Shown: positions 6,778 through 16,108, counted from the stretch's first letter. The stretch is 64,000 nt of DNA from DASUPK01 sp963831605 (GCA_963831605.1 CAWHQR010000004.1:1-64000); one strand, 5' to 3'. Notes: generated by a model from the sequence alone, not told the origin. Translations and numbers: made by a program.

Positions 6778-8291
6778 GCCGCGATCCGATCCGAAGCCGG
6801 GAGAGCGTCTGCGACCGGGTGCTTCACGTGCCGTGGCCGCAGGAGTGACACGCCGGCCCCGACCAGAGAGGTGGCGGCCAGGACCCAGAGGGCGGTGTGC
6901 ATGTTCTGGATGAAGGCCTCGAGCTGGACGGTCGGTAGGCCGGACGCGAGCCCGGAGAAGATCTTGAAGAGGACATCCTTCGGCACGCCGGAGGTAACCA
7001 CGGCGATCACGAAGGCGATCGAGAGGACAGCGCCCGTGTTCTGCAGCATCATCCGGGCACCCGCGGCGATTCCGCGGCGATTCGGCGGGACCGTTCCCAT
7101 CATGGCCGCGGTGTTCGGCGAGTTGAACATTCCGGAGCCGATCCCCACGAGCCCGAGCCAGAGCGCGGTCTCCCAGTAGGCGGTGCCGGCCTCGATCGTG
7201 GTCATCGCCGCCAGCGCCACCGCGGAGACGAGCATGCCGAGCGCGGCCAGCGCCCGAGACCCGCGCCGGTCGGCCCAAATGCCGGCGAGCGGGGACGCGA
7301 TCAGCATCCCGATCGCCATCGGCGAGAGCTTGATCCCGGCCGTGATCGGATCGTCGCCCTGAACGCCCTGGAAGTAGAAGACGAAGATGAAGAGGAGGGC
7401 GAAGCGGGAGAGGCCGTTGATGAACGCGGCTCCGGTGGCGGCGGCGAACATCCTGTTCTTGAAGATGCTCAGGTCGAGCATCGGGGCGGTCGCCCGCTGC
7501 TCGATCAGGACGAACAGCGGCAGCAGCACCGCGGCCACGGCCAGGGAGACGATCACGATCGGCTCGGTCCACCCCGAGATGCCGCCCTTTGACACACCGT
7601 AAACAAGCCCGGTGAGGCCGAAGAGGAAGACGCCGGTGCCGAGGAGGTCGAGGCCCCTCTCGGTATCCGGCTTCGCGAGCTCGTGGAGGATCAGCGCCCC
7701 CCACGCCGCGCCGGCCAGGCCGAGCGGGATGTTGAACCAGAAGACCCACTGCCAGCCGATCGCGACCAGTGCCCCGCCGAGCACGGGGCCGATCACCAGC
7801 CCGATCGCGGCCACCATCGTGTTGGTCCCCATGGCGACCCCGAGCTGCTCGCGCGGGAACGCGTCGGTGACGAGCGCGGCGGCGTTGGCGAAGAGAAAGG
7901 CGGCCCCGACGCCCTGGAAGATCCGCCAGAGGATCAGCTCGGTGCCGTTGTTCGCGAAGCCGGCCCCCAGCGAGGCCAGGGTGAAGAGGATGAAGCCGCC
8001 GACGTAGGCCTTCTTGCGGCCGAAGAGGTCCGAGAGCCGCCCCGCCGTCAGCACCAGGACGGTCGAGGAGATCATGTAGGCGAGGATCACCCAGACGAGC
8101 TCGAGCAGGCTGGTCCCGAGGGATCGCTCGAGGTCCGGCAGGGCGATGATCAGCGTGCCGGAGTTGATCGTCGCCAGCAGCATCCCGAGGCTCGTGCAGC
8201 TGAGTGCCCACCACTTGTAGTTGCGATGCTCGGCGGAGACTCCCGGCCGGAACCGGCCTCGCCTGCCGTCATTCCCAATTCTTACGTTCAC
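6774..8291 (-). CDS. DHA2-type MFS drug exporter (about 14 TM)
   Basis: A 505-residue major facilitator of the EmrB/QacA type. Visible signatures are the loop 2-3 motif A GRLSDLFGRKKAY, a TM1 region TINSGTLIIALPDLERSL (motif D1-like) and a TM5 motif C-like stretch GLVIGPVLGGALV. About 14 hydrophobic segments can be counted. The start is GTG at 8291; a CATAAT -10 ends only six bases upstream, so the mRNA may be leaderless. It is translationally coupled to the merR gene behind it. Likely role: proton-driven efflux of a toxic compound sensed by that regulator. Confidence 0.88.
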   Translation of the reverse strand: MNVRIGNDGRRGRFRPGVSAEHRNYKWWALSCTSLGMLLATINSGTLIIALPDLERSLGTSLLELVWVILAYMISSTVLVLTAGRLSDLFGRKKAYVGGFILFTLASLGAGFANNGTELILWRIFQGVGAAFLFANAAALVTDAFPREQLGVAMGTNTMVAAIGLVIGPVLGGALVAIGWQWVFWFNIPLGLAGAAWGALILHELAKPDTERGLDLLGTGVFLFGLTGLVYGVSKGGISGWTEPIVIVSLAVAAVLLPLFVLIEQRATAPMLDLSIFKNRMFAAATGAAFINGLSRFALLFIFVFYFQGVQGDDPITAGIKLSPMAIGMLIASPLAGIWADRRGSRALAALGMLVSAVALAAMTTIEAGTAYWETALWLGLVGIGSGMFNSPNTAAMMGTVPPNRRGIAAGARMMLQNTGAVLSIAFVIAVVTSGVPKDVLFKIFSGLASGLPTVQLEAFIQNMHTALWVLAATSLVGAGVSLLRPRHVKHPVADALPASDRIAA

Positions 8292-8303
8292 GTAAGGATT
8301 ATG
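8281..8303 (-). promoter_or_regulatory. Palindromic operator and -10 box at the MFS start
   Basis: CTTACG-TTCA-CGTAAG (8281-8296) is a perfect 6-bp inverted repeat that spans the GTG start of the MFS gene. On the minus strand CATAAT (8303-8298) is a good -10 ending six bases before the start codon. The arrangement suggests a regulator, probably the MerR protein of the same operon, binding at the transcription start. Confidence 0.5.
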
Positions 8304-8370
8304 TTAGCGGGGCGGATTCGGCTCACGTCACCCTCACGATTCCCTCTGAGGCCATACGGTTGGCGCACTG

Positions 8371-9720
8371 ATGGATCGCGACCGGCTCAAATCTCTGATC
8401 GCCGCGGAGCGTGATCGCTTCGAGACGGACCATCCGAAGTCCCGCGCCCTCTACGAGGAGGCGAGGCGAAACCTGGTCGGCGGCGTCCCGATGAGCTGGA
8501 TGTCGCGCTGGCCCGGCGGTAACCCGATCTTCGCCGTCGAGGCCTCCGGTGCGCGGATCACCGACGCCGACGGGCTCGAGTACGTCGACCTCTGCCTCGG
8601 GGACACCGGAGCGATGGCGGGGCACGCGCCGAAAGCGACGGCCGAGGCCGTTGCCGACCGCTACGCGAAGGGCGCCACGCTGATGCTCCCGACCGAGGAC
8701 TCGATCTGGGCCGCCGGCGAGCTCGCGAGGCGCTTCGGATTGCCCCAATGGCAGCTCACCCTGTCGGCGACAGACGCCAACCGTTTCGCGATCCGGCTGG
8801 CTCGTCAGATCACCGGCCGCAGGCGGATCCTCGTATTCAGCTACTGCTACCACGGCACGGTCGACGAGAGCTTCGTCGTCGTCGGGGCCGACGGGAAACC
8901 CGTTTCGAGGGAGGGCAATGTCGGCCCTCCCGTCGACCCGACGGAGACGACCGACGTGGTCGAGTTCAACGATGTCGACGCGCTCGAGAAGGTCCTGCGC
9001 GAAGAGGAGATCGCCTGCGTGATGACCGAGCCGGCGCTCACCAACATCGGGATCGTCCTCCCCGAGCCGGGATTCCACGACGCCCTTCGCGAGCTCACCA
9101 GAGCGACCGGGACGATGCTGCTGATCGACGAGACCCACACCTTCAGCGCCGGTCCGGGTGGCTATACCGCGGCCCATGGCCTGGAGCCGGACCTGCTCAC
9201 CATCGGCAAGGCGATCGCGGGAGGCGTGCCGGTCGGAGCCTTCGGGATGAGCGCGGAGATCGCGACGCGGGTGGAGGGCGAGGTGGACGCCGACTACGAG
9301 GACACCGGCGGCGTGGGTGGGACCCTCGCGGGCAACGCTCTCTCGGCGGCCGCGACCCGCGCCACCCTCGATCGGGTCCTGACGGACGAGGCGTTCGATC
9401 GCATGATCGGCCTGGCGGGGCGCTTCACCGAGGGAGTGCAGGGCGTGATCGACGAACACGAGCTGCCCTGGCACGTGGTTCAGCTCGGCGCCAGGGCCGA
9501 GTACGGCTTCCTGCCGGAGCCCCCGATCAGCGGCGGGCAGTCGGCCGCCGGCGGCGATCCGGAGCTCGAGGAGTACCTCCATCTCTTCCTGCTGAACCGG
9601 GGAGTCCTGATCACCCCCTTCCACAACATGGCCCTGATGTCGCCGGCCACCGAGCCGGAGCACGTCGACCGCCACACCGAGGCCTTCGGCGAAGCCTGCG
9701 GGCAGCTCGTCGCCAGCTGA
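8371..9720 (+). CDS. Class III PLP-dependent aminotransferase (GSA aminomutase-like)
   Basis: A 449-residue fold-type I PLP enzyme. The Schiff-base lysine is Lys280 in TIGKAIAGGVPVGAFG, preceded by the cofactor-binding Asp253 in LIDETHTF; GDTGAMAGHAP (78-87) and YHGTVDES (160-167) are further family motifs. The overall pattern resembles glutamate-1-semialdehyde 2,1-aminomutase and related aminotransferases, but the window has no heme genes beside it. It is followed 18 bases later by an amine oxidase and then an MBL hydrolase, so an amine or amino-acid catabolic role is more likely than heme synthesis. The precise substrate is unknown. Confidence 0.83.
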   Translation: MDRDRLKSLIAAERDRFETDHPKSRALYEEARRNLVGGVPMSWMSRWPGGNPIFAVEASGARITDADGLEYVDLCLGDTGAMAGHAPKATAEAVADRYAKGATLMLPTEDSIWAAGELARRFGLPQWQLTLSATDANRFAIRLARQITGRRRILVFSYCYHGTVDESFVVVGADGKPVSREGNVGPPVDPTETTDVVEFNDVDALEKVLREEEIACVMTEPALTNIGIVLPEPGFHDALRELTRATGTMLLIDETHTFSAGPGGYTAAHGLEPDLLTIGKAIAGGVPVGAFGMSAEIATRVEGEVDADYEDTGGVGGTLAGNALSAAATRATLDRVLTDEAFDRMIGLAGRFTEGVQGVIDEHELPWHVVQLGARAEYGFLPEPPISGGQSAAGGDPELEEYLHLFLLNRGVLITPFHNMALMSPATEPEHVDRHTEAFGEACGQLVAS

Positions 9721-9738
9721 GGCGAGATACTTCCGGCG

Positions 9739-11145
9739 ATGCATGACTGCGACGTCGTGGTTGTCGGAGCGGGCCTCGCCGGCCTGACCGCTGCTCGTGA
9801 GCTCACCGGTGCTGGCCTCGACGTGCAGGTGCTGGAGGCGCGCGACCGGGTCGGCGGGCGAACCCTGAACCAGTCGGTGGGCGAGAGGCCGGAGGACGTC
9901 GTCGAGCTCGGCGGCCAGTGGGTGGGGCCGACCCAGCTCGAGGTTCTGGCGCTGGCCGACGACCTTGGTCTCGAGACCTATCCCACGAACGCCGAGGGTA
10001 AGAATCTCTTCGAGGCCGACCTCGGGAAGGTGAAGCGCTACAGCGGCACGATCCCGATGCTCGGGCCGCTGGTGATGGCCGACTATGGCCGGGCCGACCT
10101 GCGGCTGAAGCGCCTGATCAAGAAGGTCACGGCCGAGGCCCCCTGGGAGGCACCGAAGGCGGAGGAACTCGACGAGCAGACCTTCGCAACCTGGATCCGC
10201 GGGGCCGCACGAACCCGAACCGCGCGCGAGGCGCTCGCCATGGTGTGTCGGGCGGTCTTCTCGGTTGAGCCCGCCGACGTCTCGCTGCTCCATGTTCTCT
10301 TCTACGCGGCCTCGTCCGGTGGCTGGGACGACCTGCTGGACACAGAGGGCGGCGCCCAGCAGGACCGGATCGTCGGCGGCTCGCAGCTGATCTCGCTGCG
10401 GATGGCGGAGGAGCTGGCTGACCGCGTGCGCCTCTCCTCGCCGGTCACCTCGATCCGCACGGAGGCCGACGGCGTCGTCGCCGGAGAGCTGAGGGCCAGG
10501 CGCGCCATCGTCGCGATTCCACCCGCTCTGGCGGGCCGAATCGAGTACGACCCGCCGCTGCCCGGCCCTCGCGATCAGCTCACCCAGCGGATGCCGATGG
10601 GCTCCGTGATCAAGACGATGGCGATCTACGACGAGCCGTTCTGGCGAGAGCAGGGGCTCTCCGGACAGGCAACCAGCCTGCCCGGGCCCGCGCAGGTGAT
10701 CTTCGACAACACGCCATTCAATGGCTCGCCCGGAGTGCTCCTCGCCTTCCTCGAGGGCCGGGAGGCCCGCGTGCTCGGGCGAGCGAGCGAGGCCGAGCGC
10801 CGGGAGGCCGTGACCGGCGGCCTGGCCCGGATCTTCGGGCCGCAGGCCGCGAAGCCGAGCGGCTACATCGAGAAGGACTGGAGCGCCGAGCCCTACTCCC
10901 GTGGCTGCTACGCGGGGGTCCTGGGGCCGGGCGCCTGGACCGCATACGGCACCTGGCTGCGCGATCCGATCGACCGGATCCACTGGGCCGGCACGGAGAC
11001 GGCGACTCGCTGGATGGGCTACTTCGACGGCGCCGTGCAATCCGGTAAGCGGTCGGCGGCCGAGGTGCTGCGCACCGAGGGGGCGGCGCTGGCCACCTCC
11101 GCCGGAGCCCGCGCGGCGCAGGCATCGCGCGTCGTTCCCGGATGA
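9739..11145 (+). CDS. Flavin-containing monoamine oxidase
   Basis: A 468-residue FAD enzyme with the dinucleotide motif VVVGAGLAGLTAA (residues 7-19), VLEARDRVGGRT (about 33-44) and the C-terminal signature IHWAGTETATRWMGYFDGAVQSGKRSA, in which the FAD-contacting region of monoamine/putrescine oxidases is visible. It oxidatively deaminates an amine to the aldehyde with H2O2. It lies between an aminotransferase and an MBL hydrolase; its stop overlaps the next start (ATGA at 11142-11145), which argues for a common amine-degrading operon. Confidence 0.87.
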   Translation: MHDCDVVVVGAGLAGLTAARELTGAGLDVQVLEARDRVGGRTLNQSVGERPEDVVELGGQWVGPTQLEVLALADDLGLETYPTNAEGKNLFEADLGKVKRYSGTIPMLGPLVMADYGRADLRLKRLIKKVTAEAPWEAPKAEELDEQTFATWIRGAARTRTAREALAMVCRAVFSVEPADVSLLHVLFYAASSGGWDDLLDTEGGAQQDRIVGGSQLISLRMAEELADRVRLSSPVTSIRTEADGVVAGELRARRAIVAIPPALAGRIEYDPPLPGPRDQLTQRMPMGSVIKTMAIYDEPFWREQGLSGQATSLPGPAQVIFDNTPFNGSPGVLLAFLEGREARVLGRASEAERREAVTGGLARIFGPQAAKPSGYIEKDWSAEPYSRGCYAGVLGPGAWTAYGTWLRDPIDRIHWAGTETATRWMGYFDGAVQSGKRSAAEVLRTEGAALATSAGARAAQASRVVPG

Positions 11146-11967
11146 ACCTGATCGACGTCCGCCACCTCGGCCGCGAGCGGGTGATCGGCTGCTGGGAGCT
11201 TGACGGCGTGCTGATCGATCCGGGTCCGACGAGCTCGATGGAGACCCTGATCGAGGCGCTCGGCGACAAGCAGCCGCGGGCGCTGCTGCTCACCCACGTC
11301 CACCTCGACCACGCCGGGGCGACGGGCAACCTGGTGAGGCGGTGGCCCGACCTCGCCGTGTACGTGCACGAGCGCGGCGCCCGGCACCTGGCCGATCCCT
11401 CGAAGCTGCTGGCGAGCGCCGAGCGGCTCTACGGGGATGACATGGGCCGGCTCTGGGGCGAGGTCGCCCCGGTGCCAGAGGGGAACCTCCATCCGCTCAC
11501 CGGCGGCGAGGAGGTGCTCGGCTTCAAGGTCTCCTACACGCCTGGCCACGCCTCCCACCACGTCAGCTATTTCCATCCGCCGAGCGGGCGGGCCTTCGTC
11601 GGTGACATGGCGGCGGTGCGCATCCCGCCGAGCGACTTCGTCATGCCGCCTACTCCGCCGCCGGACATCGACCTCGATCTCTGGGAGGACTCAATCGATC
11701 GGATCCTCGACTGGGAGCCCGACAGTCTCGGCCTGACGCACTTCGGCGCGGTTGACGAGCCTGGCGAGCACCTCGAGCTCGTCCGCAGGCGCCTGCGCGA
11801 GCAGGGCAGGCTGGCCCGCGAGCTCTCGACCGAGGAGTTCGAGGACCAGATTCGTCAGCGGGTCGCCGAGGCGGCCGATCCGGATACCGCGAGAGGCGCT
11901 GCTCCAAGCGGTCCCGCCCGAACAGCAATGGGCGGGACTCGACCGCTACTGGAGCCGGTCGAGCTAG
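11142..11967 (+). CDS. MBL-fold metallo-hydrolase, frameshifted near its 3' end
   Basis: A metallo-beta-lactamase-fold hydrolase: THVHLDHAG at residues 51-59 (His52, His54, Asp56, His57), TPGHASHH with His136, VGDM with Asp155 and a final histidine in GLTHFG supply the two-metal site. Near position 11892 the frame changes: in the first frame translation would run on for 250 residues antisense to the GGDEF gene, while dropping one base (about 11889-11895) gives the natural ending EALLQAVPPEQQWAGLDRYW and a TAG at 11965-11967. The total length is 3n+1, consistent with a single inserted base. Coupled to the amine oxidase by ATGA. Confidence 0.8.
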
Positions 11968-13106
11968 GCGGGCTCGGGGTCCGGCGGCTCGGGCTCGGGG
12001 TGGGAGAAGCGCATCGCGTGGATCGCGACCGTGCGGTTGCGCCCTCCGCGCTTCGCGTCGTAGAGGGCACGGTCCGCGCGGATCAGCAACTCCGCGCTGG
12101 ATTCGATCCCGTCCCACTCGGCGATTCCCGCGGAGACCGTCTCCCTGCTGGGCACGCAGGCGCGCAGCGTCTCGATCAGGTCATGCGCCTGATCGGCGTT
12201 CGTCGAGGTGAGCAGAACGGCGAACTCCTCGCCCCCGTAGCGGGCGATCAGGTCGGCGGTCCGCAGGCGCGCGCTCCACACGTCCGCCGCCTCCTTCAGG
12301 TGGGTGTCGCCGGCCGGATGACCGTTCAGATCGTTGAACTCCTTGAACTTGTCGAGGTCGAGGAGCGCGACGCAGACCGGAGCGCCGCTGCGATTCGCCA
12401 TCGCGAGCTCGCGGTCGAGCGCCTCGTCCCAGGCCCGGCGGTTCGGGAGGCCGGTGAGCGCGTCGGTTCGAGCCATGGTGCCGAGCTGCCTCTGAAGTCT
12501 TTCCCGCTGTCGCACCAGCGCGTTGATCGAGAACCCGATGATTCCGGCCACGCCCATCCAGAAGGCGGCGGCCAGGGGCTCGAGGGCCGGGTAGTGGTCG
12601 AAGGCGGGGGACGGGATCGCGAGTGTGACGCCCAGCAGGAGAACCGAGACCAGCAGCTGGCGGCGCGTGCCGTAGAACGCGAACCAGATCACCGGCAGAA
12701 GCACCACCGGCGTGTAGGCCGCGGTGACGCTCTCGTGTGAGCTGCGGACCAGGGCGACCATGGCGAAGGGCAACATCGGCGGGACCGCCTGACACCAGGT
12801 GGGCAGCCGCTCCCATGGCAGCAGCAGCGCGCTCCCGACGATCAACGGTACGAGTGCGAACGCCAACAGGTCCCCCGTCGCCGGCCAATCGGGGAGCAGC
12901 GGCAGGAAGACGCAGGCCAGGAGCCCGGCCGTGAGCCACGGCAGGCAGCGCAACAGGACCCCATCTCCGTCCAGCGGTCTCCCGCGGGTTACGTTGAGGC
13001 CCGCGTCGGTGATCCGCTGCAGGACCCGCTGCCCTTTGCTCCGCAACACGGCGCGAAGGTAGCCCTCTATCGGGTGCTGGGACAAGGCCCTTTCTTGGTA
13101 GCCCAC
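11964..13106 (-). CDS. Membrane-bound diguanylate cyclase (GGDEF)
   Basis: About 380 residues: five or six hydrophobic segments in the N-terminal half form a membrane sensor, followed by a short coiled region (ALVRQRERLQRQLGTM) and a GGDEF domain (ARTDALTGLPNRRAWDE ... LLDLDKFKEFND ... RYGGEEFAVLL). The signature is GGEEF, which is catalytically competent, and an RTAD inhibitory I-site sits five residues before it, so product feedback by c-di-GMP is expected. The frame could begin at GTG 13184, but that leaves only 25 bp to the divergent start; GTG 13106 is my choice and is uncertain. Its stop shares CTAG with the MBL gene. Confidence 0.85.
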   Translation of the reverse strand: MGYQERALSQHPIEGYLRAVLRSKGQRVLQRITDAGLNVTRGRPLDGDGVLLRCLPWLTAGLLACVFLPLLPDWPATGDLLAFALVPLIVGSALLLPWERLPTWCQAVPPMLPFAMVALVRSSHESVTAAYTPVVLLPVIWFAFYGTRRQLLVSVLLLGVTLAIPSPAFDHYPALEPLAAAFWMGVAGIIGFSINALVRQRERLQRQLGTMARTDALTGLPNRRAWDEALDRELAMANRSGAPVCVALLDLDKFKEFNDLNGHPAGDTHLKEAADVWSARLRTADLIARYGGEEFAVLLTSTNADQAHDLIETLRACVPSRETVSAGIAEWDGIESSAELLIRADRALYDAKRGGRNRTVAIHAMRFSHPEPEPPDPEPA

Positions 13107-13209
13107 GCGTCCACGCCCGCCCCTTCTCCGATTCGAGCCCGAAGCTCGGGTGCCGATGTTGTGTTTGCATCCTCGATCCCACACCCGCCCCCATCAGTAG
13201 CCTCGGGCA

Positions 13210-13764
13210 ATGGCGCCCTCCCGCACGCTCCTGATCATCGACATCCAGCGCGACTACTTTCCCGGCGGCGCCTATCCGCTGGTCGAGCCCGAGGCGGCTG
13301 CCGAGGCAGCGAGCAGGGTCCTCGATGCGTTCCGGGAAGCGGGTGACCCGGTGATCCACATGAAGCACGTCTGGGACGAACCCGACGCCGAGTTCATGCG
13401 CCCCGGGACGGAGGGAATCGAGATCCATCCGGCCGTGGCGCCGGCCGACGGTGAGCTCGTTTTCGAGAAGGAGAGCCCGAACTCATTCCTCGGCACGCCG
13501 CTGGAGGCTGAGCTTCGGCGACAGGAGACTGAGGGTCTCGTGGTCGCCGGGATGATGAGCTCGATGTGCGTTGACGCGACGGTTCGCGCCGCGGCCGACC
13601 TGGGCTTCTCGCCCACGGTCGTCCACGACGCCTGCGCCGCCCCGGATCTCGAGTTCGGCGGCGTGGACGTTCCGGGCGCCGCCGTCCACGCGGCGTTCAT
13701 GGCCGCGCTCGCCGACGGATATGCCGAGGCGACGAGCGCGGCCGAACTGTTGGCGGGCGACTAG
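13210..13764 (+). CDS. Isochorismatase-like cysteine hydrolase
   Basis: A 184-residue protein of the nicotinamidase/isochorismatase fold. The catalytic triad is visible: Asp11 (LLIIDIQRDYF), Lys in FEKESPNSF (about residue 83) and Cys in GMMSSMCVDATVRAA (about 118). EGIEIHP (61-67) and the YPLVEP region agree with the family. It hydrolyses an amide or ester; it is close in length to the short YcaC/YecD-like group rather than true nicotinamidases. Start ATG. The stop overlaps the convergent lipoprotein stop within CTAG (13761-13764). Confidence 0.85.
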   Translation: MAPSRTLLIIDIQRDYFPGGAYPLVEPEAAAEAASRVLDAFREAGDPVIHMKHVWDEPDAEFMRPGTEGIEIHPAVAPADGELVFEKESPNSFLGTPLEAELRRQETEGLVVAGMMSSMCVDATVRAAADLGFSPTVVHDACAAPDLEFGGVDVPGAAVHAAFMAALADGYAEATSAAELLAGD

Positions 13765-14355
13765 TAGCCGTAACCCCCGCCGGACGATCCGCCCGATGAG
13801 CTGGAGCTGCTGCTCGTCGTGGTCGGCATGGCGGAGCTCCCGGTGCTCGCGGAGGCGCCGGTCGTCTTGGAGCCGCCCGTCGATGCGGCGGTCCAGGTGA
13901 ACGAGGTGCCGCCGAAGCTGTCGGTGACACCGTTGCCGGTCGCCTCGACCGGGACTGTCCTGCACGAACGTATAGAGCGGCTGGCCGTTGAACGTCAGCT
14001 GCCCGTTCGCGACACCGAGCTTCGCCTGCACCGAGGAGTCCGATGAGGTGGGCTGTCCGCCGGACGCCATCGCCGCCGGCCAGATGCTCTGGCACGCGGC
14101 AGTGCACGCCATCTTCGAGCTGGTGTCCTGGTTGTTGGTGTAGAGCGTGTCGCCCTTCGAATCGACGAGCACGGTGCCGACGCCGCTGACGGACTTCGTC
14201 GAGACGGTGCCGGTGGCGGCGCTCGTCTGCGCCGGAGTTGTGCTCGCGGCGTTCGAGGAGCCGCTGCTCGAGTTGCTGCTCCCGCCGCACGCCGCCAGGC
14301 CGATGGCGAGGACGGGCACGGCGAGGAGCGCGAGATAACCACGTCTGAGATTCAT
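13761..14355 (-). CDS. PF03640-type repeat lipoprotein, frameshifted
   Basis: An exported lipoprotein: signal peptide with lipobox LAAC-GGSS (Cys about 23), a Ser/Thr-rich linker, then the 'secreted repeat' of the COG4315 kind (GTVLVDSKGDTLYTNN ... CTAACQSIWPAA ... LTFNGQPLYTFVQDSPG). In the ATG frame the protein then turns into an Arg-rich nonsense tail. Removing one base near 13944-13950 restores EATGNGVTDSFGGTSFTW, the expected end of the repeat, followed by a Ser/Gly/Tyr-rich tail and a TAG at 13761-13763. Length is 3n+1. A paralogue lies at 50282. Function unknown, possibly redox or surface related. Confidence 0.75.
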
Positions 14356-14606
14356 CTGTCGTCCTTCTTTCCGTCGGTCCCCATTGACACTCCCGGCAGG
14401 TACTACGCCGGGGACGTCTCGACGGGATTCCCAAGAGTGGCCTCCGTCACATAGCGCCGGATTGACTTCGCCCGCGGAAGTAAGAAGAAGTAGTGCGGCC
14501 TGGTGGCCGCTGGCCTGTAGAGCGTCGTCCGGATGTCACGTTCCCGAACGACGCCGGGCCCCGTGAGGGGCCCGGCGTTGCTACAGGGAGGTGGCGGGTC
14601 GGCCCG
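14356..14606. other. 251-bp intergenic region
   Basis: Upstream region of the lipoprotein gene plus the terminator hairpin of the next minus-strand gene. I see no coding frame with protein-like composition. Confidence 0.4.
14551..14578 (-). terminator. Strong 12-bp hairpin downstream of the collagen-tailed gene
   Basis: ACGCCGGGCCCC (14551-14562), loop GTGA, GGGGCCCGGCGT (14567-14578): a perfect 12-bp stem 28 bases beyond the stop of the minus-strand gene at 14607. There is no U tract, as is common for high-GC actinobacteria. Confidence 0.6.
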
Positions 14607-15644
14607 CTACTTCCGCTTCGTCTTGCACTTCCTCCGCGCGCCGAGCTTCTTCGACGCCTTGCACTTCTTCTTCGAGCTGGCGACGACACTGGCCACTGCG
14701 CCGGCCGGACCCGTCGCGCCTGTCGCGCCCGACGCGCCCGTCTGGCCCTGGTGACCCTGGGCACCTGACGTCTGCGTGGCGTTCACCTCGATTGCCGGCT
14801 GCATGTTGCCAGCGCCGGCGGTGCCGTCGAACCAGCAGCCGGGGTCGAGTCGCAGCTCGTTCGTACCGGCGACGCCGTTGTCGCAGTACGCCCCGGTCCA
14901 CGTCGAATCGATGTACGCGTCATCGACCCGCGGCAGCGAGCCCACCGTCGGCGGGCCCGTCAGGCCCACGTTCAGCGAGTCGTAGCCACAGCCCTGCGGC
15001 GTTCCCGTGCAGGGCTGCGTGCCGAGCGCGGGCTTGCCGTAGTGGCTGGTCGGATAGGCCAGTGCGACGATCACCCTGTCAGGCAGGCTGATGCCGTGGC
15101 CGCTGAGGTCGAACGTGATGTTGTTGGCGAACCCGTTGAAACAGGTCGCCGCCGTCCCGTCCTGGCTCCAACGTCCGTCTCCACAGACGCCCGGATTGGC
15201 GCTCGGCCGGTAGGGAATGTCGAACGTCTTGGTGACCGAGGCAATCTGCCCCCCCGGCTCGCCGTTCGGGAGCACGCTGTAGAGATTCAGCGTGATCGGG
15301 TGGGAGAACGTCGCCCCGGGAGTCGTCGTACAGACGCCTGCGGGACGGTTCTGACAGCCCCAGCTGCTCATCGTCACGGTGATGCTCGGGTCCTGGCGCT
15401 CGGTGTTCGCGAGCTTGATCTGACCGCCGAACTCCGACGTCGAGGTCGCCTCGAACGCCTGGCTGACCACATTGCCGGGCATCGGGCTGGGCACGTTGTC
15501 GTAGACCACGGCCGCTGACGCGGCCGAGGCGGGGACCAATATCCCGAGCGCCAGCAACGGCGCCAGCATCAGTCGCCGGCGTCGCTTCACCGGGTGGCGC
15601 CCCTTCGTTCCATCGGCCAGTTGATTTCTTGTTGCTTTGAACAT
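14607..15644 (-). CDS. Secreted protein with a short collagen-like tail
   Basis: A 345-residue exported protein. A basic start (KRRRRLMLAPLLALGILVPASAASA, cleavage near residue 44) is followed by a Cys-containing beta-rich domain of about 240 residues with no family I recognise (FEATSTSEFGGQIKL, NLYSVLPNGEPGGQIASVT). Residues about 295-320 form eight Gly-X-Y triplets (GHQGQTGASGATGATGPAG), a collagen-like stalk, and the C-terminus is very Lys/Arg-rich (KKKCKASKK, KCKTKRK), which could bind anionic cell wall or matrix polymers. A surface or extracellular-matrix role is inferred. The possible start could also be the Met at codon 26. Confidence 0.75.
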   Translation of the reverse strand: MFKATRNQLADGTKGRHPVKRRRRLMLAPLLALGILVPASAASAAVVYDNVPSPMPGNVVSQAFEATSTSEFGGQIKLANTERQDPSITVTMSSWGCQNRPAGVCTTTPGATFSHPITLNLYSVLPNGEPGGQIASVTKTFDIPYRPSANPGVCGDGRWSQDGTAATCFNGFANNITFDLSGHGISLPDRVIVALAYPTSHYGKPALGTQPCTGTPQGCGYDSLNVGLTGPPTVGSLPRVDDAYIDSTWTGAYCDNGVAGTNELRLDPGCWFDGTAGAGNMQPAIEVNATQTSGAQGHQGQTGASGATGATGPAGAVASVVASSKKKCKASKKLGARRKCKTKRK

Positions 15645-15763
15645 GTCTCCTATCCGTTTGGTTGATGCGTGCCTTGTCGGCGCTCTTACGTCGTACTTTG
15701 TAACCTATTGATTCAAACTACACGAGAGTGTGCATATGTTTCAGACGAGGTTAGGATCCGCAT

Positions 15764-16105
15764 ATGACTCCTGATCCGCCGGCCTCGAAGGCCGAGGAGG
15801 TTCCCCGTCCGCTACTCCCCTGGCTGGGGCGCGCCTGTCGCACGGCGCGAGAGGAGGCGAACGTCAAGCAGGTCAAGATCGCGGCGGCGATCGAGGTGAA
15901 CCAGGCGACGATCGCGCGATTTGAGGAGGGCACCGCCTGGCCGCGCCAGCCCGAGGAGGTGCTGATGGCCTACGCGAGCGAGCTCCATATGGACGTGCGG
16001 CTGCTCTGGCTGCACGCCTTCGTCCTCTGGATCGAGAACGAGCCGGTCCTGGACACGGACAGCAAGGAGCAGATTCGGGCGGCGCTCAAGCGCCTGCAGA
16101 TCTAG
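15764..16105 (+). CDS. XRE-family helix-turn-helix protein
   Basis: A 113-residue protein with a Cro/CI-type helix-turn-helix at about residues 22-60 (ACRTAREEANVKQVKIAAAIEVNQATIARFEEGTAWPR, recognisable as helices 1-3), a short linker and two further helices (MDVRLLWLHAFVLW, SKEQIRAALKRL). Proteins of this size usually act as dimeric DNA-binding regulators. An AGGA stretch seven bases upstream of the ATG serves as ribosome binding site. It converges with nrdJ (4-base gap). Target unknown; the divergent neighbour at 14607-15644 is a candidate. Confidence 0.78.
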   Translation: MTPDPPASKAEEVPRPLLPWLGRACRTAREEANVKQVKIAAAIEVNQATIARFEEGTAWPRQPEEVLMAYASELHMDVRLLWLHAFVLWIENEPVLDTDSKEQIRAALKRLQI

Positions 16106-16108
16106 CGC

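Noticed and set aside
8323..11040. A 905-codon open frame on the minus strand
   Set aside because: It is antisense to the aminotransferase and amine oxidase genes, both of which have full catalytic motifs; its own translation is Arg/Gly/Pro/His-rich without domains, a usual shadow of GC-rich DNA.
11142..12740. A 532-residue version of the MBL hydrolase reading on past 11967
   Set aside because: The extension is antisense to the GGDEF gene and has shadow composition; the natural ending appears in the +1 frame at 11967.
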